Of a stretch of DNA of 7,457 nucleotides, positions 1 to 4,128 are shown in pieces. The notes under the pieces were generated by a model that did not search any database, was not told where the DNA came from, and worked only from the letters and a program-made list of their open reading frames with translations. Location of the stretch: positions 1-7,457 of the forward strand of contig CANJXD010000281.1 in the NCBI GenBank assembly GCA_947478535.1, in the 5' to 3' direction. The translations under genes and the position numbers were made by a program. The stretch is from Acetobacteraceae bacterium (GTDB lineage Bacteria; Pseudomonadota; Alphaproteobacteria; Acetobacterales; Acetobacteraceae). How positions within the stretch are numbered: the stretch's first letter is position 1; each line of letters opens with the position of its first letter.

Positions 1-1
1 C

Positions 2-100
2 GACTACGCCACCCCAAACGAGGCCTTCAACAGCCTACTTGCAAAGCTGGCCAGCCGGGGCGAAACACAGAGCCGCGGTGGTGTTCGCTACGGATGTTGA
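2..100 (+). CDS. C-terminal end of an unidentified protein (partial)
   Basis: The second forward frame is open from the window edge and ends at TGA 98-100. It encodes a protein-like tail beginning DYATPNEAFNSLLAKL and ending GGVRYGC. The leucine-spaced helix followed by a 'GGVRYG' turn could be the end of a winged-helix domain, but I do not recognise the family. It overlaps the first codons of the HsdS-like frame that follows, so it may be a true upstream gene or part of a rearranged locus. Only 32 codons are visible, and the assignment as coding is tentative. Confidence 0.35.
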   Translation, partial: DYATPNEAFNSLLAKLASRGETQSRGGVRYGC

Positions 101-321
101 ATCCACCCAACCTTGAGATTCTGACGCAGGTTCTCATCCCCCTGCCACCCCTCGCCGAGCAGCGGCGCATCGTCGCGAAGGTCAACGAACTCATGGCCAT
201 CTGCGACGCGCTGGAAGCCAGCCTCGCCGGCGCCACCACTGCCCGCACGCGCCTGCTGGACGCCACCCTCGCCGAAGCCCTCGCTCCTGCGGCGGCACGC
301 GAGCTGGAACTCGCGGAATGA
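94..321 (+). pseudogene. hsdS: C-terminal remnant of type I restriction specificity subunit HsdS
   Basis: HsdS recognises the target DNA sequence of type I restriction-modification complexes, using two target-recognition domains joined by conserved helices. This 75-codon frame contains the hallmark of the final conserved helix region, IPLPPLAEQRRIVAKVNELM, followed by a coiled-coil stretch (ICDALEASLAGATTARTRLLDATLAEAL) typical of HsdS C-termini. Full HsdS proteins are usually about 400-600 residues, so both recognition domains are missing here. The same frame is open back to position 1, but the residues before about position 105 do not look like HsdS, which suggests a deletion or recombination junction near the first codons. 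Whether the ATG at 94 is used is unknown. The stop overlaps the start of the DUF3800 gene by ATGA, so the fragment keeps its operon position. Family identification is firm; broken status is likely. Confidence 0.8.
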
Positions 322-1037
322 CGGACTCACGAATCTACAACGTCTATTGTGACGAGAGCTGCCACCTTGAGCACGACGGCGTTCCCGTCATGGCTTGGGG
401 CGCGGTGACATGCCCTCAAGGCGAGGTGCGGGCCCTCGCGGAGACGATCCGGGCCTTGAAATCGGCGCATGGCTTGAAGCCTGCCTTCGAGGCGAAATGG
501 ACCAAGGTATCGCCCGCCAAGGCTGGGTTTTATCTCGCGCTGATCGACCTTTTTCTTGCCGACAATCGCATGCGCTTTCGCGGGCTCCTGGTGCCCGACA
601 AAGCCCAGCTTGATCACGCCCGCTTCGATCAGAGCCACGACGAGTGGTACTACAAGATGTATTTCACGATGCTGCGCCCGATTTTCGCTGCGCCGCATCG
701 CTACCGCATCTATCTCGACGTCAAGGACACGCGGGGTGGACCGAAAACCCGCAAGCTGCACGATGTGCTCGCCAACAGCCTGTTCGATTTCGAACGCCAG
801 ACGGTCGAGCGCGTGCAGCAGGTGCGCAGCCACGAAAGCGAACTATTGCAGATCACCGATCTTCTGATCGGCGCGCTCACTTATGCCAACCGTGGCCTCG
901 CCACGAGCCCGGCCAAGACGGCGATTATTGAGCGCCTACGCGCGAGCCTCGGGCAGCAAGCGCTTTCACGTACATCGACCTTCGCGGCCACCAAGTTCAA
1001 CATTCTGGTGTGGCGGGCGCAGGGGGCGACTGGATGA
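318..1037 (+). CDS. DUF3800 domain protein, predicted RNase H-like fold
   Basis: This 239-residue protein matches the DUF3800 pattern. It starts with a beta strand carrying Asp-Glu-Ser (YCDES, Asp12-Glu13). Further on is a KWTKVS segment near residues 60-65, a second acidic strand LDVKDTRGG (Asp134, Asp137), and a C-terminal SHESELLQITDLLIGAL motif with Asp181. Such spaced carboxylates suit an RNase H/integrase-like metal site; DUF3800 proteins are thought to adopt this fold and often occur in mobile or defence loci, but the biochemical function is not established. The usual glycine after DES is Cys15 here. The start ATG overlaps the HsdS remnant stop (ATGA), and its own stop overlaps the next start in the same way, so the three frames appear translationally coupled. 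Length is normal for the family. The family call is confident; a nuclease role is inference. Confidence 0.82.
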   Translation: MTDSRIYNVYCDESCHLEHDGVPVMAWGAVTCPQGEVRALAETIRALKSAHGLKPAFEAKWTKVSPAKAGFYLALIDLFLADNRMRFRGLLVPDKAQLDHARFDQSHDEWYYKMYFTMLRPIFAAPHRYRIYLDVKDTRGGPKTRKLHDVLANSLFDFERQTVERVQQVRSHESELLQITDLLIGALTYANRGLATSPAKTAIIERLRASLGQQALSRTSTFAATKFNILVWRAQGATG

Positions 1038-1510
1038 ATCCGCCCGATCTGCTCCCGTTCACTGCCTTTGGCGGCGACTGGCCCGCTTACGAAACCGCCC
1101 TCCACAGCATCTTCATCGGCGAGATTGCACGCGGCGGGATCGTGTTTGGTGGTGGGAAGGTGAACTGCCGTCGGCAACCTGAAGCCGGGGGCCGATGGGC
1201 TTCGTTCTGGCACTTGGTGCAGGAAGGTCGCGTCGAGGATGACCGTTTGCCTGATCTGCGCCGCTGCGAGCGCATCCGCTGGGTGCGGTGGGTAATCGAG
1301 AATGCTGTGACGCACGCCGAAATCGACATGTGGCAAAACACCCGCGGTACCGAAGTCAACACGCTGCTTTGGTTTCGCGAGGAATATCTGGTAGTTCTCG
1401 GGCAGCGCCAGGGCTACTGGCTCCAGAGAACGGCCTACTGCACCGACAAGAGCGGGCGGATCGCGCAACTCAGGAAGGAGCGAGATGCTCACCGCCGCGC
1501 CAGGCCGTAA
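1034..1510 (+). CDS. Small BECR/RelE-like predicted RNase, toxin-like
   Basis: The 158-residue product has an FWHLV motif (58-62), a PDLRRCERIRWVRWVIENA helix (73-91), a charged strand DMWQNTRGTEVNTLLWF (98-114), then EYLVVLGQRQGYWLQRTAY (117-135) and a basic C-terminal helix. This order of His, Arg-rich helix, strands with Arg/Gln, and a terminal TAY motif resembles phage-associated Barnase-EndoU-ColicinE5/D-RelE (BECR) nucleases, as I recall them; no alignment was made. Likely catalytic candidates are His60, Arg104, Arg125 and Tyr135. The start at 1034 is chosen because it overlaps the DUF3800 stop by ATGA and has AGGGGG 7-8 bases upstream; an ATG at 1010 lies inside DUF3800. No antitoxin of a usual type is adjacent, so the coupled DUF3800 gene may be a functional partner. 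The gene is probably real; the nuclease call is moderate. Confidence 0.7.
   Translation: MNPPDLLPFTAFGGDWPAYETALHSIFIGEIARGGIVFGGGKVNCRRQPEAGGRWASFWHLVQEGRVEDDRLPDLRRCERIRWVRWVIENAVTHAEIDMWQNTRGTEVNTLLWFREEYLVVLGQRQGYWLQRTAYCTDKSGRIAQLRKERDAHRRARP
1472..1480 (+). promoter_or_regulatory. Strong ribosome binding site for a lost downstream gene
   Basis: AGGAAGGAG lies four bases before an ATG at 1485, inside the 3' end of the BECR-like gene. It is the best Shine-Dalgarno sequence in the left half of the window. The frame it serves begins MLTAAPGRKTAEAAQ and then loses protein-like composition, so it probably marks the start of a third cassette gene whose body was replaced. Confidence 0.5.
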
Positions 1511-1730
1511 AACGGCTGAAGCCGCCCAGGCGAACCGGGGCGGCCTCGAATGCTCGTCCTACACATGGCAGGTGAGACGTCGCAAACATGCAGTCAGCAT
1601 GGCTGAAAGTCAAGCGGTATCGGGCCCTTACACTGCACGGCGGCTGCCGCGCCGCGACATTTATCATAATAAAATCAGACTGTTAGATTGCTGCGCCGTG
1701 TCCCGCCCAGTGCTCGGCACAGCATCTTGA
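1485..1730 (+). pseudogene. Truncated start of a third cassette gene; rest appears non-coding
   Basis: An ATG at 1485 with a strong Shine-Dalgarno overlaps the previous gene by 26 bases, continuing the overlapping style of this cassette. Only about the first 15 codons (MLTAAPGRKTAEAAQ) look like a protein start. After that the frame is rich in Arg, Cys and Ser and crosses an AT-rich patch around 1657-1680, unlike the GC-biased coding DNA around it. I read it as a 5' gene fragment fused to unrelated intergenic DNA. What the gene was cannot be told; hsdR or another restriction or defence component is possible given the HsdS remnant, but this is a guess. Confidence 0.4.
1657..1692 (+). promoter_or_regulatory. 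AT-rich patch upstream of the DUF429 gene, possible promoter
   Basis: A short AT-rich run (including TTTATCATAATAAA at 1660-1673, which has TTTAT and ATAAA arms) interrupts otherwise GC-rich DNA about 40-70 bases before the DUF429 start. Such a patch is a plausible promoter or regulator-binding site. No clear -35/-10 pair can be assigned with confidence. Confidence 0.3.
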
Positions 1731-2579
1731 ATGCCCGCGTTCGCCCGCACCATCGGCATCGACTACTCCGGCGCGGAGACGCCAACTGCCAGCCTGAAGG
1801 GGCTGCGCGTCTACCTCACCGAGGGCGGCGCCGTGTCCACCGAAGTTCCGCCTCCGCCCTCATTGCGCAAATACTGGACCCGGCGCGGCATCGCGGAATG
1901 GCTCGTCGAGCGCCTGGCCGAGGATGTGCCGACGCTGGTCGGCATCGACCACGGCTTCTCCTTCCCGCTACGCTATTTCGAAGTGCATGGCCTGCTGCCC
2001 GACTGGCCCGCCTTCCTCGACGATTTCCAGCGCCACTGGCCGACCGACGAGGATCACACCTACGTCGATTTCATCCGCGACGGGTCCTTCGGCCATGGCG
2101 CGGCGCGCCAGGGTAATGCCCGGTGGCAGCGGCTGACCGAGCAGCGAGCGGGCGGCGCGAAATCCGTCTTCCATTTCGACGTGCAGGGCTCGGTGGCGAA
2201 GTCCACCCATGCCGGCATCCCCTGGCTGCGCTTCCTGCGCCAGCGGCTGGGCCCGCGCGTGCACTTCTGGCCCTTCGATGGGTGGGAGGTGCCATCCGGC
2301 CGCTCCGCGATCGCGGAAGTCTATCCTGCCCTCTGGAGCCGCGGCTTCGCGCGGGACGGCCGCACGAGCGACCAGCACGATGCCTTCAGCATCGCCACCT
2401 GGCTGGCGATGGCCGATAGGGACGGAAGCCTCGCCACCTTCCTGCGGCCCCGCCTCAGCGCCCCGGAGCGGACTGTCGCCCAGGTGGAAGGATGGATCCT
2501 TGGTCTGGCCGGCGCCCTGGATTCCTCCGGGACAGCCTCGATGGTGGAGGACCGAGGTGCCGGTAATTCCTTGCACTGA
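1731..2579 (+). CDS. DUF429 family protein, predicted RNase H-like nuclease
   Basis: The 282-residue protein opens with GIDYSGAE (Asp11 on the first strand), has a second acidic strand VGIDHGFSFP (Asp73), then FHFDVQGSVAKSTHAGIPWL (148-165), AEVYPALW (195-202, Glu196) and the C-terminal helix DQHDAFSIATWLA (Asp214, Asp217). The spacing of these carboxylates and the E-V-Y-P motif match DUF429, a family of predicted nucleases with an RNase H-like fold and no settled function. The start at 1731 puts the GIDYSG strand close to the N-terminus as expected; no strong ribosome binding site precedes it. The gene stands alone, separated by about 220 bases from the cassette upstream and followed by the repeat region next to tRNA-Gly. 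The last 25 or so residues (SSGTASMVEDRGAGNSLH) look poorly ordered and may be an altered tail. Confidence 0.8.
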   Translation: MPAFARTIGIDYSGAETPTASLKGLRVYLTEGGAVSTEVPPPPSLRKYWTRRGIAEWLVERLAEDVPTLVGIDHGFSFPLRYFEVHGLLPDWPAFLDDFQRHWPTDEDHTYVDFIRDGSFGHGAARQGNARWQRLTEQRAGGAKSVFHFDVQGSVAKSTHAGIPWLRFLRQRLGPRVHFWPFDGWEVPSGRSAIAEVYPALWSRGFARDGRTSDQHDAFSIATWLAMADRDGSLATFLRPRLSAPERTVAQVEGWILGLAGALDSSGTASMVEDRGAGNSLH

Positions 2580-2601
2580 CCGAGAAGGCGTCGCCGTGGC
2601 G

Positions 2602-2657
2602 GTGGTCACCCGCAGGCGGGGGCGGAAGTGACCGTTGTCGAAAGTGGTCACGCCCCC
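2602..2657. repeat. GTGGTCAC direct/inverted repeats forming a bulged palindrome
   Basis: GTGGTCAC occurs at 2602-2609 and again at 2644-2651, with the complementary GTGACC at 2628-2633. The second pair is extended by GGGGGC (2618-2623) and GCCCCC (2652-2657), making a 12-bp stem with a four-base bulge. It lies about 25-80 bases after the DUF429 stop. It may be a terminator without a U-tract or the eroded end of an insertion sequence; repeated GTGGTCAC-like ends occur in some IS families, but I cannot name one. Confidence 0.4.
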
Positions 2658-2677
2658 CTGGATCGGACGGATGATCG

Positions 2678-2884
2678 GCTTGGGGGTCAGGGTCGGGTCT
2701 TCCCTCTCCGGTCGCGTTTGCCTGGCGATCGACTTGAGGAATCCCCCAAGCTCAGCGCCGAGAAATTCTCGCCGGATCAACGAGATAAAGGTTGAGGGTT
2801 AAATCGCCCGACCCCCAAGCTTCGGAGACTTTCGCGCCTCCGGAGAGCGATTGCCGGGGTCGTTGCGTTCTCCAACCCTCAAGC
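2678..2884. repeat. Cluster of GCTTGRGGGT decamers in left repeat copy
   Basis: A decamer close to GCTTGRGGGT recurs in both orientations: forward at 2678-2687 (exact) and 2790-2799 (GGTTGAGGGT), partial forward at 2732-2740 (ACTTGAGGA), and reverse at 2743-2751 (CCCCCAAGC), 2811-2820 (ACCCCCAAGC) and 2875-2884 (ACCCTCAAGC). Six occurrences in about 210 bases is far more than expected by chance. They could be protein-binding sites such as tyrosine-recombinase arm-type sites; this is inference. Confidence 0.6.
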
Positions 2885-2893
2885 CGCCGCGGC

Positions 2894-2914
2894 AAAACCC
2901 CAGGAAACCTGCGG
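2894..2914 (-). terminator. Terminator-like hairpin in the left repeat copy
   Basis: This is the exact counterpart of the motif at 3285-3305. On the minus strand it reads as a short stem with a CAGG/CCTG core around a TTT loop, closed by two further pairs, then TTTT. It is kept without change between two copies that have diverged elsewhere, which suggests function or recent origin. The stem is short. Confidence 0.3.
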
Positions 2915-2961
2915 TGCAGGGCGCCATTGACGCGTGAGAAATGTGAGGTTGTAAAACCGAC

Positions 2962-2998
2962 TGGAGCCAATAGGCGATTCGAATTATCGGCCCCAACC
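2962..2998 (-). pseudogene. Degenerate tRNA-Gly 3' half (possible old att site)
   Basis: Read on the minus strand, this segment begins with GGTTGGGG (3' strand of the anticodon stem and variable region), contains the T-loop TTCGAAT, and ends with GCTCCA (last acceptor base, discriminator U and CCA). These match the intact tRNA-Gly at 3353-3390 in order and spacing, with one base missing. The acceptor stem and T stem have changed so that they no longer pair properly. Similarity stops at the anticodon stem, the usual inner limit of tRNA-overlapping attachment cores. No 5' half of a tRNA is present. Confidence 0.6.
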
Positions 2999-3000
2999 AG

Positions 3001-3060
3001 TCAATCGCTGAGCCGGCCATTGATAAAATCGATCATTTCCTCAGGTGTAGTTCCACGGCG
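3001..3060 (-). other. Unique spacer between repeat copies with a possible gene-end remnant
   Basis: This roughly 60-base stretch has no counterpart in the repeats. On the minus strand one frame reads TTPEEMIDFINGRLSD followed by a stop at 3001-3003. It has the look of a real protein C-terminus, but the frame runs straight into repeat DNA upstream. It may be the stub of a gene from an inserted element. No family is recognised. Confidence 0.25.
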
Positions 3061-3067
3061 ATGACCA

Positions 3068-3275
3068 GGTCGGGGGTCAGAGGAAATTCTCCGTTCTCCG
3101 GTGCCCTTTGCCAGGCGGTCGATTAGCTGAAAATGCCCAAGCCCGCCGCAGAACAATCCTTTCAATATCAATGAGATAAAGCTTGAGGGTTAAATCGGGC
3201 CACCCCCAAGCTTCGGAGACTTTCGGGTCTCCGCAGAGAGATTTTCGAGGTCGTTGCGTTCTCCAACCCTCAAGC
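3068..3275. repeat. Cluster of GCTTGRGGGT decamers in right repeat copy
   Basis: Sites correspond to those in the left copy: forward 3068-3077 (GGTCGGGGGT, 8 of 10) and 3181-3190 (exact), and reverse 3135-3142 (GCCCAAGC, eroded), 3202-3211 (ACCCCCAAGC, exact) and 3266-3275 (ACCCTCAAGC, exact). The 3181-3191 site forms a perfect 11-bp inverted repeat with 3265-3275 and a 9-of-10 inverted repeat with 3202-3211. Confidence 0.6.
3214..3233 (-). other. Conserved 7-bp hairpin inside the repeat
   Basis: CGGAGAC (3214-3220) and GTCTCCG (3227-3233) flank a six-base loop. The left copy has the same hairpin at 2823-2842. There the one stem difference becomes a G-U pair if the minus strand is transcribed, where this copy has A-U. 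This mild covariation favours an RNA or cruciform structure read from the tRNA side, but a single site is weak evidence. Confidence 0.4.
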
Positions 3276-3284
3276 ATGACCGGC

Positions 3285-3305
3285 AAAACCCCAGGAAACC
3301 TGCGG
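3285..3305 (-). terminator. Possible tRNA-Gly transcription terminator
   Basis: About 48 bases after the tRNA 3' end, the minus strand carries a short hairpin (core CAGG-TTT-CCTG, one mismatch, then two more G-C pairs) followed directly by TTTT. Position and U-tract fit an intrinsic terminator for the tRNA. The stem is weak, so this is tentative. Confidence 0.35.
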
Positions 3306-3352
3306 TCCGCGGCGCCACCAAAGAAGGAGAAATCTGAGTTCGGAAAACCGAC

Positions 3353-3427
3353 TGGAGCGGGCGAAGGGATTCGAACCCTCGACCCCAACCTTGGCAAGGT
3401 TGTGCTCTACCCCTGAGCTACGCCCGC
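3353..3427 (-). tRNA. tRNA-Gly (anticodon GCC), CCA encoded
   Basis: On the minus strand the 75-base gene starts at 3427. The acceptor stem GCGGGCG (3421-3427) pairs perfectly with CGCCCGC (3357-3363). The D arm is GCTC/GAGC. The anticodon stem CAACC/GGTTG encloses loop TTGCCAA, with anticodon GCC at 3393-3395. The T arm has the TTCGAAT loop and the stem closes with one G-U pair. The discriminator base is U, as expected for glycine tRNAs, and CCA is encoded at 3353-3355. It reads Gly codons GGC and GGU. Its 3' half is duplicated in degenerate form at 2962-2998, and accessory DNA lies on its 3' side, so it is a likely integration target. Confidence 0.97.
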
Positions 3428-3447
3428 GCTCCGTCGTCGGGGCCGGG

Positions 3448-3475
3448 TAACTACCATGCCCGGGCGGGATTGCAA
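3448..3475 (-). promoter_or_regulatory. Possible tRNA-Gly promoter
   Basis: On the minus strand TTGCAA (3470-3475) is followed after 16 bases by TAGTTA (3448-3453), ending 20 bases before the tRNA 5' end. Placement suits a short tRNA leader. The -35 matches the sigma-70 consensus moderately and the -10 poorly. Confidence 0.35.
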
Positions 3476-3538
3476 GCCACCCCCCGCGCCATGCAAGAAC
3501 TTTCTGCACGCCGCTGCGCAGGAGCCGCCTCACACATC

Positions 3539-4045
3539 ATGGAAACACCTGAGGGATTGCTCGCCCGCCTCGCCGCGGCGGGGATCGAGGCCCGCACGGT
3601 CTCGCACCCCCCGGTCTTCACCGTCGCCGAAAGTCAGGCGCTGCGGCCGGACCTGCCGGGGGGGCACTCGAAGAACCTGTTCCTCCGGCCCGCCAAGGCC
3701 GAAGGCCCTTTCCTGCTCGCGGTGCTGGAGGAGGAGCGGCGGGTGTCCGTCAATGCCCTCGTCCGGGCCGTGGGCGCGCCGCGCAGCGCCTTCGCGGAAG
3801 CGGGCGACCTCCGCGCCCAGCTGGGGGCGGAACCAGGCTCGGTCACGCCCTTCGGCCTCGTCAACGCCAAGCCTGGCGCGGTGCGTGTGGTGTTTGACCG
3901 GCACCTGATGGAGGCGTTCGAGTGGGTGAACTTCCATCCCCTGACGAACACCATGACCACGGCGATCCGCCCGGCCGATCTGCTGCGCTTCCTCGAAAGC
4001 CTCGGCCATGCTCCGGCGGTGGTGGACGTCCCGTCGCCGGGCTGA
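3539..4045 (+). CDS. ProXp-ala/PrdX-type aminoacyl-tRNA deacylase (YbaK/EbsC fold)
   Basis: This 168-residue cytoplasmic protein belongs to the stand-alone prolyl-tRNA editing family (ProXp-ala, PrdX), which hydrolyses alanine mischarged on tRNA-Pro and so limits Ala-for-Pro errors. Visible motifs are SHPPVFTVAES (22-32), LPGGHSKNLFLRP (39-51), the LGAEPGSVTPFGLVNA core, a VVFDRHL strand, and FHPLTNTMTTAI near the C-terminus. Lys45 in HSKNLFL sits at the position of the catalytic lysine I recall for the Caulobacter enzyme. The start at 3539 gives a normal family length; an in-frame extension to 3470 adds residues unlike the family. GGAG at 3521-3524 is rather far (14 bases) as a ribosome binding site. 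It is transcribed divergently from tRNA-Gly. Family is confident; specificity for alanine is by homology. Confidence 0.92.
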   Translation: METPEGLLARLAAAGIEARTVSHPPVFTVAESQALRPDLPGGHSKNLFLRPAKAEGPFLLAVLEEERRVSVNALVRAVGAPRSAFAEAGDLRAQLGAEPGSVTPFGLVNAKPGAVRVVFDRHLMEAFEWVNFHPLTNTMTTAIRPADLLRFLESLGHAPAVVDVPSPG

Positions 4046-4075
4046 TACCGCCTCGGCTTGCTTCCGGCCACGCGA

Positions 4076-4097
4076 GGCGCATCTATGCGCCCATAGA
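4076..4097 (+). promoter_or_regulatory. Two overlapping, mutually exclusive inverted repeats before cnoX
   Basis: GGCGCAT (4076-4082) and ATGCGCC (4085-4091) form a perfect palindrome with a two-base centre. Overlapping it, TCTATG (4082-4087) and CATAGA (4092-4097) form a six-pair stem with a four-base loop. The two cannot form together. The element lies in the 83-base gap after the deacylase gene, about 20 bases before the cnoX ribosome binding site. It may be an operator, a processing site or a switch in the leader; function is unproven. Confidence 0.35.
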
Positions 4098-4128
4098 CCT
4101 GACGCCCGAGATCCGAGGGATGCCTGCC

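Larger units (their letters stand above)
2671..2998. repeat. Left copy of a ~330-bp diverged direct repeat beside tRNA-Gly
   Basis: This block aligns with 3061-3390 at a steady offset of 390-392 bases, with only a few single-base indels. The best-kept part is 2775-2914, with long exact matches such as CCCCCAAGCTTCGGAGACTT and the stretch around GGCAAAACCCCAGGAAACCT. Divergence is higher towards the left end. The copy ends in a degenerate piece of the tRNA-Gly 3' half. Reading frames that run through it on both strands carry only repeat-derived peptides, so I treat it as non-coding. Confidence 0.85.
3061..3390. repeat. Right copy of the ~330-bp direct repeat, running into tRNA-Gly
   Basis: This block matches 2671-2998 at an offset of 390-392 bases. 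It starts near ATGACCAGGTCGGGGGTCAG and continues into the 3' half of the intact tRNA-Gly gene (to about 3390, the anticodon stem). Minus-strand frames through it yield peptides such as SRVRIPSPAP, a familiar artefact of translating a tRNA T-arm, so it is not a gene. The duplication thus joins the tRNA 3' half with about 290 bases of its downstream flank, more than a simple attachment core. Confidence 0.85.

Noticed and set aside
1968..2780. A 270-codon minus-strand frame over the DUF429 gene
   Set aside because: It is antisense to a gene with recognisable motifs, runs on into the repeat region and shows no family signature.
2671..3390. CRISPR array
   Set aside because: The repeats are two long diverged copies plus irregularly spaced decamers in both orientations; there are no uniform short repeats with unique spacers.
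3077..3397. A minus-strand frame encoding SRVRIPSPAP and a similar frame at 2752-2970
   Set aside because: The peptide comes from translating the tRNA T-arm and repeat DNA. Differences between the two copies are not concentrated at third positions, so there is no sign of protein selection.
3428..3538. A second tRNA or small gene beside tRNA-Gly
   Set aside because: No other cloverleaf or convincing short reading frame is visible; the stretch fits a shared promoter region for the tRNA and the deacylase gene.
3922..4128. Upstream extension of the CnoX reading frame
   Set aside because: It overlaps the deacylase gene and adds residues unlike the family; GAGGG nine bases before 4129 supports the shorter start.
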